Of a stretch of 21,561 bases of DNA, positions 14,344 to 21,513 are shown piece after piece. The stretch is from JAUWQU01 sp964605095 (GTDB taxonomy: Bacteria; Planctomycetota; Phycisphaerae; SM23-33). Every line of letters starts with the position of its first letter. Position 1 is the first letter of the stretch. Under the pieces are notes generated by a model that saw nothing but the letters and a program-made list of their open reading frames with translations, did no database searches and had not been told where the DNA came from. The stretch spans positions 1-21,561 of the forward strand of contig CAZSBS010000053.1 in NCBI GenBank assembly GCA_964605095.1, read 5' to 3'. A program made the position numbers and the translations under genes.

Positions 14344-15399
14344 TTACGGCACCATCCCCGTCGGCGCGTTCTTTTCCAGCTTGAACGTCACTGTCGGCGG
14401 GACGCCTGAGAGTTGCAGGTTCATGTCCTGGGGTAGTTGGACTTCGACCTGGCGTGTCAGCCAGCTCACGGGTTTGCGGTCCTCGTCGGTCAGGATGATA
14501 TATGCGCGGACGCTATCGGCCTTGAGCCGGTCGAGGTTGGCCCGCGGGCCGGTGACCGTCAGCGTCACCCGCCACTCGGTGCGGTCCTTTCGGCTGAGGG
14601 TGTATTGCTTCCACGTGTCGTCTTCCAGCCAACTCGGCGGCTGGAGCACCTGGACGGCCACGGTGATCTCCTGCGTCTCGGTCAGTTGGTGGATCTTCAC
14701 GCTGACGCTGACGCTGGGCTGGTTCGGCTCGACGGGCATACCGGAAATCTGCGGAATCACCTCCACCTGGAAAGGCTTGGACGGATCCGCGATGGACTTC
14801 AGGTCCACCTGCTTGGTCAGCAGCACCGGCGTGGGATCGCGCGCGATGATCTTTTCCCAGTCGCTCCTGGCGACGTGGACGCCCATTTTGATCGGCTCGA
14901 CCTGAACCTCCGGGTTCAGCGCGCCGGTGTACTCGAACTGCACCGGTATGTCCGGCACGAAGATCCGCGTGTCCAGTTGGACGGGCACGTGGTTCGGCGC
15001 AGCCGACAGGACGGTCAGGCCCGCGCCGACTATCATCTCGTCGGCGTTGAGGATGTCGCGGACTGACACGTCGTCTTCCCCTTCGGTGACGACATGCTTG
15101 ATGGTCACCTCCGGCGCCTCGAGGCGCTGCTGGAGTTGCTCGAGGCTCCGCTGACGGCCCTGGACCTTGAAGTTCACGCGGATGCGGCTCTTGCTGAGCA
15201 GCACCAGGTTGCTTGACGGCGCGGTGGTAAGCTGCAACGTGGCGGACAGTTCCATTTCGTCGGTGAACTCGACGTCCGCCCATATCCACAAAAACGCGGT
15301 TACCATGACGACCCACAACGCCCCGCGCACGCGGGCCGTCCACCACGACCGGGTGAAGCGGTCAGGTTCGATCAGGTTGTATAGTTCTCGTCGAGTCAT
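14344..15399 (-). CDS. cdaR: YbbR/CdaR-like regulator of diadenylate cyclase
   Basis: The product has 351 residues from the ATG at 15399, 5 nt after the cdaA stop. A basic N-terminus and one membrane helix (about 27-44, GALWVVMVTAFLWIWADVEF) lead into an extracytoplasmic region of repeated YbbR-like beta domains, with segments such as KSRIRVNFKVQG, VPVQLDT, FVPDIPVQFEYTG, VTLTVTGPRANLDRL and MNLQLSGVPPTVTFKLEK. In Firmicutes, YbbR proteins (CdaR) bind the membrane cyclase CdaA from outside and adjust c-di-AMP output. The tight coupling here supports the same partnership. The sequence is divergent, so the call rests on topology, repeats and position. Confidence 0.82.
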   Translation of the reverse strand: MTRRELYNLIEPDRFTRSWWTARVRGALWVVMVTAFLWIWADVEFTDEMELSATLQLTTAPSSNLVLLSKSRIRVNFKVQGRQRSLEQLQQRLEAPEVTIKHVVTEGEDDVSVRDILNADEMIVGAGLTVLSAAPNHVPVQLDTRIFVPDIPVQFEYTGALNPEVQVEPIKMGVHVARSDWEKIIARDPTPVLLTKQVDLKSIADPSKPFQVEVIPQISGMPVEPNQPSVSVSVKIHQLTETQEITVAVQVLQPPSWLEDDTWKQYTLSRKDRTEWRVTLTVTGPRANLDRLKADSVRAYIILTDEDRKPVSWLTRQVEVQLPQDMNLQLSGVPPTVTFKLEKNAPTGMVP

Positions 15400-15404
15400 C
15401 TGAA

Positions 15405-16262
15405 TCACACGCCTCGCCAACCGCGAGACAGCAGGTTCCTGGGCGACAGCAGGCCCATAAGCATCTCTCGAAGGTTCTCCGGAGACAGGCCCAGGTAAAG
15501 CTGGCCCTCGCAGGCCACCGACACTCGCCCTGTCTCCTCGCTGACCACAAGCACCACGGCGTCGGAGTCCTGGGCCATGCCCAGCGCCGCCCTGTGCCGG
15601 CTGCCCAGCGACTGGTCCACGTCCTCGCTCTCGGCCAGCGGGAACTGGCATCCCGCCGCCGCGATCCGCCCCTGGCGGAGCACCACGCCCATGTCGTGCA
15701 AAGCGCTGCCCGGGTAGAAAATCGTATTGATCAGGCCGCTGGTCACCACGCCGTTGATCGGCGTGCCGGAGTCGATGATCGCCTGGAGCCCCACCGACCG
15801 CTCGATGGCGATCACCGCGCCGATCTTGTTGCGGGACAAGTACGCCGTCGACTCGAACAATGCGCCGACCATCTCCTCCACGCGCCCGTGGGTGCCGCGG
15901 AACAGTCTGGCCTGGCCGATCTGGATCAGCGCCCTTCGCAGCTCCGGCTGGAACGCCACCACCGTCGCCACAAACGCGAAGACCAGGAAGTGCCCGTAAA
16001 GGAACTCGATGCGCTTCCAGTCGTCGTTCTTCGGAAGCAGGCGGATGCCGATGTACACGATGCCCAGCAGCGACGCCGCCCCCTTGAGCAGGCGAGCCCC
16101 GCGAGTGCCGCGAAGAAACCGCATCACCAGCCAGACCACCATGCCGATCAGCAGAAGCTGCACCATGACCACAAGCGGGTTGTACGTCTCAACCCGCCGC
16201 ATGTAGCTCCAAATTCCGTCGATAAGGTCGTCCATGCTTCCGATCATCCGCCTTCCACTCAT
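15405..16262 (-). CDS. cdaA: Membrane diadenylate cyclase, CdaA type, with variant DGA motif
   Basis: The product has 285 residues from the longest start. ATGs at 16247 and 16235 are equally possible, and MDDLIDG at 16235 matches the usual family start. Membrane helices lie at about 30-50, 64-76 and 90-104, then the DAC domain, which condenses two ATP to c-di-AMP. Supporting motifs are FQPELRRALIQIG (104-116), RNKIGAVIAIER (144-155), SRHRAALG (221-228, containing the RHR motif) and VVSEETGRVSVA (239-250). The ATP-contacting DGA motif reads D190-M191-G192 (LHDMGVV) instead of LHDGAV. Whether this weakens activity or is a lineage variant cannot be told from one sequence. It heads a cdaA-cdaR-proA run. 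GCGCGC arms (16265-16283) form a small hairpin just before the start. Confidence 0.9.
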   Translation of the reverse strand: MSGRRMIGSMDDLIDGIWSYMRRVETYNPLVVMVQLLLIGMVVWLVMRFLRGTRGARLLKGAASLLGIVYIGIRLLPKNDDWKRIEFLYGHFLVFAFVATVVAFQPELRRALIQIGQARLFRGTHGRVEEMVGALFESTAYLSRNKIGAVIAIERSVGLQAIIDSGTPINGVVTSGLINTIFYPGSALHDMGVVLRQGRIAAAGCQFPLAESEDVDQSLGSRHRAALGMAQDSDAVVLVVSEETGRVSVACEGQLYLGLSPENLREMLMGLLSPRNLLSRGWRGV

Positions 16263-16370
16263 CCGCGCGCAGACAGAGCGCGCCGCCTAATCCAGTTTAG
16301 TCATCGTCCGCCGACCGCTCGCGGCTACAGCCCTTTTAGGGAAAAAGAAGGAAGAAGGGAAACGGAAGGT

Positions 16371-16405
16371 CTTAGATCCTGGCTCCTAGCTCTTAGTACC
16401 CCGCC
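16371..16405. repeat. 7-nt periodic array (CTTAGAT/CCTGGCT type)
   Basis: CTTAGAT, CCTGGCT, CCTAGCT, CTTAGTA, CCCCGCC lie in the cdaA upstream spacer. A purine-rich tract (GAAAAAGAAGGAAGAAGGGA) precedes it, resembling in opposite orientation the tract beside proA at 12915-13000. Confidence 0.55.
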
Positions 16406-16429
16406 TCACAAGTTGGGGACGGAATCCGG

Positions 16430-16465
16430 GGTGCCATGCTTCCGGCTTTGCGGAAGCATGGCACC
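16430..16465. repeat. Perfect 15-bp stem hairpin (GGTGCCATGCTTCCG)
   Basis: GGTGCCATGCTTCCG (16430-16444), loop GCTTTG, and CGGAAGCATGGCACC (16451-16465) form an unbroken 15-bp stem. It sits between the TssB/TssC-like gene and cdaA, both on the minus strand, and could terminate the first. I remember GTGCCATGC-type hairpins as frequent intergenic elements in planctomycete genomes, so a dispersed REP is equally likely. Confidence 0.75.
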
Positions 16466-16506
16466 GCCAAAACGATGTTTTAGGCCCCTCATTCCCGGGC
16501 CGGTGT

Positions 16507-16527
16507 ACTAAGACCTATGACCTTCTT
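16507..16527. repeat. Short 7-nt periodic tract at a gene end
   Basis: Three heptamers ACTAAGA, CCTATGA, CCTTCTT end at the stop codon of the TssB/TssC-like gene. Sequence and period resemble 12945-12979. Three units alone would be weak evidence. Confidence 0.35.
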
Positions 16528-18059
16528 CACCCCCACGGCCCCGCCAGGGCCGCCACCGGCTCAGCCACCGCCGCGATGCCGCGGATGCGGATAGCGTTTT
16601 GGCCCCGAACGCTCAGCAGGGCCGTCAAGCCGAGGTCCTGGATCGCCTGGGCCGCACGATCGGTCAGAAGGACCTCCGCGCAGGGCTTCACCTGCCTCTC
16701 GCCGTCGGCGTCGCGGTAGACATAGGCCGGCAGGTCGGCAACTTCGTGGAACATCTCAGCCGCCATGTCCCAGCCCTGGTCGGCAAAGGCCGCGCCCAAC
16801 GCCTCGGCCAGGGCGAAGGCCGCGCAGCCCCACAGGTAATCCTCGTGCTCACCGGCTGCGTCGAGCTCCTCGAAATCGAAGCCGTCCACCGAATCGCTGC
16901 CATGCCCGTAGGGCTGGCGCAGCAGGATTCGCGGCAGGCCGAGCGCCACCCACGCGGCCTCGGGCAGCTTGCGCAAGATGTCCCACGCGGCCTCGGCGTC
17001 GGCGTCAGGCCGCCATATCCACTGACGCGGGTCCGGCTCGGCAGCGATGCTCTGGCAGCCGGCGACGCGGTCACTGGCCCCCGCCACCAGCGGCGCGCGG
17101 GCGGCGTGGGCGATCTTGCTCAGTCTGCCAAGCACGGCCGCGTCAAGAACAGTCTTGTCGAACGCGAAGCCCGCGCACAGCACGCTCCACGGCTTGGAGC
17201 CCTGCGTGCCGAGAGTCTGGGCGACAAGCAGGTCGTACATCGCGGTGGTTTGCAGGTCGTCGACGGCAAGGACGTCGGCGGCCAGCTCATCCTTGGAGAC
17301 GTCCATGACGGCCAGGCGGAGATCCTCGTCGGTCTCAAGGTGCGTAACGAGAAGCTGCACTCCCCGCCAGGTGGCCTCGAGGGCCTGGAAGCCGGGATGG
17401 TGCAGGATTCGCCGCATCTGCTCGGTTACGGCCTTGTCGACGCAGGCGACCAGCGCCGACTGCTCCTTGTCGCGGTCCGGCACGACGTACGGGCCGACTA
17501 TGCCGGCAATGAGCGAATCGGCCGCACTTGCCGCCGTCCGCCCACCCGCGCCGCCGCCCGAAACCGGGCCGTTCGCCCCGGCGGGACGCTTGCCCAGCAG
17601 TTTGCCCAGCAGGTCCGAGTCGCCCGGAGCCGGCTGAGCGGCCTTGCCCTTGGCTTGGGGCTCCTCAACTGCCGGCACCGCCGCCCACGACCGGACCTCA
17701 TCCGCGGCCGCGTTGAAAGTCGAGCCGTCCATCAGCCGCTGACGAAGCTCGCGCAGCGCGCGGAAGACATCCAGCTTCGAGTACAGGAAATCCGGGTGGA
17801 AGTCGTCGATCTCCTTCGGCGCGAAAACGATCTCGCCCTCCCCGGCCGGGATGCGGACCTCCGCCCCAAACGAGCCAAGCACCCGCTCCCAGTTGTCAAC
17901 GTCCAGGCCGACGCGCTTTCGCCCCGCAAGGCCCTCGCGCACGCCGCGAGCGGCCCGCGCGCTGAAGTCGCCCATCACCAGGATGCGAAACGCCCCACCG
18001 CCACCGCCACCGCCGCCTTGCTGACCCGCCAACCTGCCGAACGATACCTGTCCCGACAT
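16527..18059 (-). CDS. Single-chain type VI secretion sheath-like protein (TssB-like plus TssC-like)
   Basis: The product has 510 residues. The ATG at 18059 has GAGG 8 nt upstream; an ATG at 18107 would add 16 unrelated residues. After a run of eight glycines (15-22), residues 24-110 match small sheath subunits: FRILVMGDFSARAARG, DVDNWERVLGSFGAEVRI, IDDFHPDFLYSKLDVFRALRELRQRL. A Pro/Gly/Ala-rich linker (about 130-178) leads to a TssC-like part: LHHPGFQALEATWRGVQLLV (219-238), KPWSVLCAGFAFDKTVLDAA, ARAPLVAGAS, LGLPRILLRQPYG, YLWGCAAFALAEALG, and VKPCAEVLLTDRAAQAIQDLGL towards the end. TssB and TssC normally polymerise into the contractile sheath as separate proteins of about 165 and 490 residues. 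No baseplate, ATPase or tube gene is nearby. It may work with a system elsewhere or have another role. Confidence 0.82.
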   Translation of the reverse strand: MSGQVSFGRLAGQQGGGGGGGGAFRILVMGDFSARAARGVREGLAGRKRVGLDVDNWERVLGSFGAEVRIPAGEGEIVFAPKEIDDFHPDFLYSKLDVFRALRELRQRLMDGSTFNAAADEVRSWAAVPAVEEPQAKGKAAQPAPGDSDLLGKLLGKRPAGANGPVSGGGAGGRTAASAADSLIAGIVGPYVVPDRDKEQSALVACVDKAVTEQMRRILHHPGFQALEATWRGVQLLVTHLETDEDLRLAVMDVSKDELAADVLAVDDLQTTAMYDLLVAQTLGTQGSKPWSVLCAGFAFDKTVLDAAVLGRLSKIAHAARAPLVAGASDRVAGCQSIAAEPDPRQWIWRPDADAEAAWDILRKLPEAAWVALGLPRILLRQPYGHGSDSVDGFDFEELDAAGEHEDYLWGCAAFALAEALGAAFADQGWDMAAEMFHEVADLPAYVYRDADGERQVKPCAEVLLTDRAAQAIQDLGLTALLSVRGQNAIRIRGIAAVAEPVAALAGPWG

Positions 18060-18219
18060 GTGCCAAACCTCATCGATTGGAGTTCCGACCCGCACCGGCC
18101 CACACAAAGACCAGGCCGCACCGATGAAGCATTGTCAACCAATCCCGCCCGCGCGGCAAGAACGAACCGGGGAACTAACGGGAGCGAGTGTGCCGGACGG
18201 CGGCACCCAAATCCCAGCC

Positions 18220-18275
18220 ATTTACTGAGCAACCAAATTGTTTGCAAGCGTTAAACTACTAGACAACGATAAATG
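18220..18275. promoter_or_regulatory. AT-rich divergent promoter region
   Basis: This is the only AT-rich island between the divergently transcribed sheath-like gene and sulfatase. On the plus strand TTGTTT (18238-18243), 16 nt and TAGACA (18260-18265) fit a -35/-10 pair. On the minus strand TTGCAA, 17 nt and TAAATG is possible. Neither is strong. Confidence 0.3.
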
Positions 18276-18404
18276 AATGCCAGGAATGGCGGGTGCCGTG
18301 CTTTGCGGGCCTTGCCGGCAGGCAGGTCCCGAAGGAACGCGGCGGCACCCGGCATTGTCCATTCTTGGCGTTCGGCATTGCTGACATTCTTCATTCCTGG
18401 CATT
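18276..18404. repeat. Nested long-range inverted repeats in the sulfatase leader
   Basis: AATGCCAGGAATG (18276-18288) is the exact reverse complement of CATTCCTGGCATT (18392-18404). Inside, CGGGTGCCG (18290-18298) pairs with CGGCACCCG (18343-18351). The two nested pairs could fold the region into one large stem, as expected for a decayed palindromic element. Confidence 0.6.
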
Positions 18405-18420
18405 TGGCATTCGGCATTAG
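18351..18420. repeat. Mixed 7/9-nt periodic array ending in CATT
   Basis: Units that nearly all end in CATT alternate between 7 and 9 nt: GTCCATT, CTTGGCGTT, CGGCATT, GCTGACATT, CTTCATT, CCTGGCATT, TGGCATT, CGGCATT. The array stops a few bases before the sulfatase ribosome binding site. Confidence 0.65.
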
Positions 18421-18434
18421 ACGAGGTGGCATAC

Positions 18435-19988
18435 GTGAATCGACTGACACGCAGGGATTTTCTCAGGGCGGCGGGCATTTCCGCTGCCGTCGTCGCCGCG
18501 GCGCCGGAGTTGTTGCGGGGCGCGGCCGCACCGAGAGCGGCCGGCAAGCCCAACATCCTGGTAATCATGTCCGACGAGCACAACGCCACCGTCATGGGCT
18601 GCGATGGAAACAAGGTCATCCGCACGCCCAACCTCGACGCACTGGCCGCTCGCGGCGTCGTCTTTGACGCATGCTATACAAACTCGCCTCTGTGCGTGCC
18701 CAGCCGGCTGAGTTTCACGGCCGGAAAGTACGCCAGCCGGGTCAGTGCGTGGAGCAACGACTGCTGGCTGCCCAGCGACGACGTCCCGTCGATCGCCAGT
18801 ATCATGAACAACGCCGGCTACGACAGCGGGCTGTGCGGCAAGATGCACTACGACGCGATGCGGCGGTACGGATTCCGCAACGTCGGCGGGAACATGAACA
18901 AGAGCACCAAGTCCGGCAAGGGCGGGCGGCGCGATCCCGACGACCTGGCCGAGCACCCCGGCTACAGCAGCCGATTCGACCAGTTCCACCCGGGCTCGAA
19001 CGGCGTTCTGCCGCACGACTTGGCCGTCACCAGGGGCACGGCCGGTTTCCTCCGATCCTGGAAGCCGACGGACAAGCCGTTCTTCCTCATCGCGGGCTAC
19101 CTCGCGCCGCACTTCCCGCTGATCGTGCCGCAGAAATACTGGGATGTCTACAAGGACAAGGTGCCCATGCCGGTAATCCCCCCCGGCCACCTGGAGTCGC
19201 TGCCCCGCAACTACAAGCATCTGCGGGTCGGCTTCCACAACGAACACGTGCCGGCGGAGATCGTCAAGAAGGGCCGGGAACTCTACTACGGCCTGACACA
19301 GTGGCTCGACGAGCAGATCGGGCAGGTGCTGACCGCCCTTGCCGAAAGCCCCGCCGGGGCAAACACGGTGGTCATCTATACCAGCGACCACGGCGAAAAC
19401 ATGGGCGAGCACGGGCTGTGGTGGAAGAACTGTGTTTACGACACCGCCGCCCGCGTGCCGCTGATCTTCAGTTCGCCGTCGCGCTTCGGGGCCGCACAAC
19501 GCCGGGCCGGCGCCTGCTCGCTGGTAGACGTCGTAAAGACCATCGCCAACCTCGGCGGTGCAAAAACGCCCGACGACTGGAACGGCGACTCGATGACCGC
19601 CTGGCTCGCCGACGCCTCCGCCAAGTGGAAAGACCAGGCCGTCAGCGAGTACTACGCGCACAACATCGCCAGCGGCTACGCCATGATCCGCCAGGGCAAG
19701 TACAAGTACGTCTACCACACGCCCGCCGACGCGAAGCACCCGGCCGAGCGAGAACTCTACGACCTGTCCGCCGACCCCGGCGAGTTGACCAATCTCGCGG
19801 CCAGGCCAGATCAGGCTGATCGGATCAAGGCCATGCACGCCACCCTTGTGGCCGAGATCGGCGAAGACCCCGACCAGACCGAACTTCGCTGCCGTAGCGA
19901 ATATGCCAAAGGCTACGGCCGGGCCAAGGCGGGCGGCGGCAAGAAGAAGGGCAAACAGAAGTCCGAGGGAAATGGCGATAATGCCTGA
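18435..19988 (+). CDS. Tat-exported type I sulfatase
   Basis: The product has 517 residues from the GTG at 18435, chosen because GAGG lies 8 nt upstream and a twin-arginine signal starts at once (RLTRRDFLRAAGISAAVVAAA). An in-frame ATG at 18273 would add 54 residues encoded by repeats. The formylglycine motif C87-VPSR (LCVPSRLSFTAGKYASR) marks a hydrolase of sulfate esters whose cysteine must be oxidised by a maturase. NILVIMSDEH (40-49) and YTSDHGENMGEHG (about 315-327) supply the metal-site aspartates and histidine. Substrate is not readable from the sequence; planctomycete sulfatases often act on algal sulfated polysaccharides. The C-terminus ends in a Gly/Lys-rich tail. It is monocistronic, followed by repeats rather than by a gene in the same transcript. 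Confidence 0.93.
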   Translation: MNRLTRRDFLRAAGISAAVVAAAPELLRGAAAPRAAGKPNILVIMSDEHNATVMGCDGNKVIRTPNLDALAARGVVFDACYTNSPLCVPSRLSFTAGKYASRVSAWSNDCWLPSDDVPSIASIMNNAGYDSGLCGKMHYDAMRRYGFRNVGGNMNKSTKSGKGGRRDPDDLAEHPGYSSRFDQFHPGSNGVLPHDLAVTRGTAGFLRSWKPTDKPFFLIAGYLAPHFPLIVPQKYWDVYKDKVPMPVIPPGHLESLPRNYKHLRVGFHNEHVPAEIVKKGRELYYGLTQWLDEQIGQVLTALAESPAGANTVVIYTSDHGENMGEHGLWWKNCVYDTAARVPLIFSSPSRFGAAQRRAGACSLVDVVKTIANLGGAKTPDDWNGDSMTAWLADASAKWKDQAVSEYYAHNIASGYAMIRQGKYKYVYHTPADAKHPAERELYDLSADPGELTNLAARPDQADRIKAMHATLVAEIGEDPDQTELRCRSEYAKGYGRAKAGGGKKKGKQKSEGNGDNA

Positions 19989-20029
19989 CGGCCCGGGTCA
20001 AACGGGCAACGGCGAGTTCCGCGAGCACT

Positions 20030-20120
20030 TGCCATTTGAGATTTGGCATTCGGCATTTGGCATTGGGCATTTAGTATTGAGCATTTGGCCTTGAGCATTT
20101 GGCCTTGAGCATCGAGCGAT
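20030..20120. repeat. Heptanucleotide tandem array (TGGCATT/GAGCATT)
   Basis: Thirteen consecutive 7-nt units: TGCCATT, TGAGATT, TGGCATT, CGGCATT, TGGCATT, GGGCATT, TAGTATT, GAGCATT, TGGCCTT, GAGCATT, TGGCCTT, GAGCATC, GAGCGAT. It occupies much of the 233-nt spacer between the sulfatase and mltA. Confidence 0.9.
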
Positions 20121-20149
20121 CATCGCTGGGCATCCGTCTCCCGCGAATA

Positions 20150-20178
20150 TTGCATTTGACCGGCGGCGATGCTACCGT
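20150..20178 (+). promoter_or_regulatory. Candidate promoter for the MltA-type gene
   Basis: TTGCAT (20150-20155), a 17-nt spacer and TACCGT (20173-20178) lie 43 nt upstream of the ATG at 20222, after the heptamer array. Confidence 0.3.
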
Positions 20179-20221
20179 GTCTGGCTGTGTGCTGGGATTA
20201 TCCACGGAAGGAGAATTCGAC

Positions 20222-21493
20222 ATGAGAACTGCTTGGACCGTTCTGCTGATTGCCTGTTTCGTCGCCCTGGCCGGGTGTGCTCAAAAAACGCCTCAGCCCA
20301 TGGGCATCGTCGAGGACTTTGAGCGCCCGCTGCCGCCCGGCGAGTTGGCGCTGCGGAAGATCACCGACCCGGCCGACATGCCGGACATCACCATGGCCTG
20401 CGAGTTCACCTACGACGTGCGCCAGTCCATCGCGCACAGCCTGGACTACATGGCCAAGCCCTCCAGCCAGAAGTATTTCCCGTACGGGCAGATCACACAC
20501 GCCCATGCGGTTGCGAGCCTCAAGGCGTTCGATCAGCTCATTGGGGCCAACCTCCCGCCGGACCGGCTGAAGGAGGAGGTCCTGCGGCGGTTCGACATTT
20601 ACACGTCCGTCGGGTGGGACGGCGGCGGCACGGTGCTGTTCACCAGCTATTACACGCCGATCTTCAACGCCTCGCCGACACCGACCCCGACGTTCCGCTA
20701 CCCGCTTTACAAAACCCCGCCCGGCTTGGTCAAGGACCCCGAGGGCAACGTCCTGGGCATCCAGCAGCCCGGCGGCGCGATGCAGAAGATACCCGCGCGC
20801 ATCGACCTGCCCGCATCGGGCCTGCTGGCGGGCAACGAGTTGGTCTACCTGGCCGACGAGTTCGAGGTCTACATCGCCCACGTCCAGGGCTCGGCCAAGC
20901 TCCGAATGCCCGACGGCAGGCTCGTCACCGTCGGCTACGCCGCGCATAACGGGCACGAGTACAACTCGATCGCCAAGGAGATGATCGCCGACGGCAAGCT
21001 CGAGAAGCAGGGCCTGAGCCTGGCCAGGATGATCCAGTACTTCAGGACCCATCCCGACGAGGTGAAGCTCTACATCGACCGCAACCCGCGGTTCGTATTC
21101 TTCGCCATCTCCGACGGCCCGCCCCGCGGCTGCCTCAACGAGCCGGTGACCGCCATGCGGACAATCGCCACCGACAAGGAAGTCTACCCGCGAGGCTGTC
21201 TGGCGATGGTGGCCGCACAGTTGCCGCAGCGATACTCCGGCGGCATCGACGCGCTGCCGTTCAAGGGCTTCGTGCTCGACCAGGACGCAGGCGGCGCCAT
21301 CCGCGCCCCGGGCCGATGCGACCTCTACGTCGGCATCGGCGACAAGGCCGGCGAACTGGCCGGCCGGACTTACTCCAAGGGCCGGCTCTACTACTTCTTC
21401 CTGAAGGACGACCAGGCCCCCCCGCCGCCACTTGTTCCCACGACGCCGCCGGGACCCATGACGACACCGACGCCCCTGCCGACAATCGAGTGA
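20222..21493 (+). CDS. mltA: MltA-type lytic murein transglycosylase lipoprotein
   Basis: The product has 423 residues. AGGAG stands 10 nt upstream of the ATG. The signal peptide ends in a lipobox LAG-C19, so the protein should be lipid-anchored. Central segments (FTSYYTPIFNASPTPTPTFRYPLYKTP, PARIDLPASGLLAGNELVYLAD, AHVQGSAKLRMPDGRLVTVGYAAHNGHEYNSI) match MltA, where a beta-barrel domain binds glycan. FFAISDGPPRGCLNEPVTAMRTIATDKEVYPRG leads to the 3D domain with LDQDAGGAIRAPGRCDLYVGIG (D353, D355, D367), which contains the aspartate expected to catalyse cleavage with 1,6-anhydro-muramic acid formation. A proline/threonine-rich tail ends the protein. Presence of MltA implies peptidoglycan turnover in this organism. 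Confidence 0.93.
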   Translation: MRTAWTVLLIACFVALAGCAQKTPQPMGIVEDFERPLPPGELALRKITDPADMPDITMACEFTYDVRQSIAHSLDYMAKPSSQKYFPYGQITHAHAVASLKAFDQLIGANLPPDRLKEEVLRRFDIYTSVGWDGGGTVLFTSYYTPIFNASPTPTPTFRYPLYKTPPGLVKDPEGNVLGIQQPGGAMQKIPARIDLPASGLLAGNELVYLADEFEVYIAHVQGSAKLRMPDGRLVTVGYAAHNGHEYNSIAKEMIADGKLEKQGLSLARMIQYFRTHPDEVKLYIDRNPRFVFFAISDGPPRGCLNEPVTAMRTIATDKEVYPRGCLAMVAAQLPQRYSGGIDALPFKGFVLDQDAGGAIRAPGRCDLYVGIGDKAGELAGRTYSKGRLYYFFLKDDQAPPPPLVPTTPPGPMTTPTPLPTIE

Positions 21494-21497
21494 CAAA

Positions 21498-21513
21498 ACC
21501 TCCCGGCGGAGGT
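21498..21513. terminator. Small hairpin after mltA
   Basis: ACCTCC-CGGC-GGAGGT is a perfect 6-bp stem 4 nt after the stop codon. There is no T-tract, so termination is only a possibility. Confidence 0.3.

Noticed and set aside
15405..15651. N-terminal extension of the CdaR-like protein
   Set aside because: The open frame continues into cdaA, but the residues are Gly/Arg/Pro-rich antisense-like sequence and the ATG at 15399 begins the recognisable protein.
18417..19838. 473-aa minus-strand open frame opposite the sulfatase
   Set aside because: The plus strand carries the Tat signal, CxPSR motif and full sulfatase sequence; the antisense frame shows no domain.
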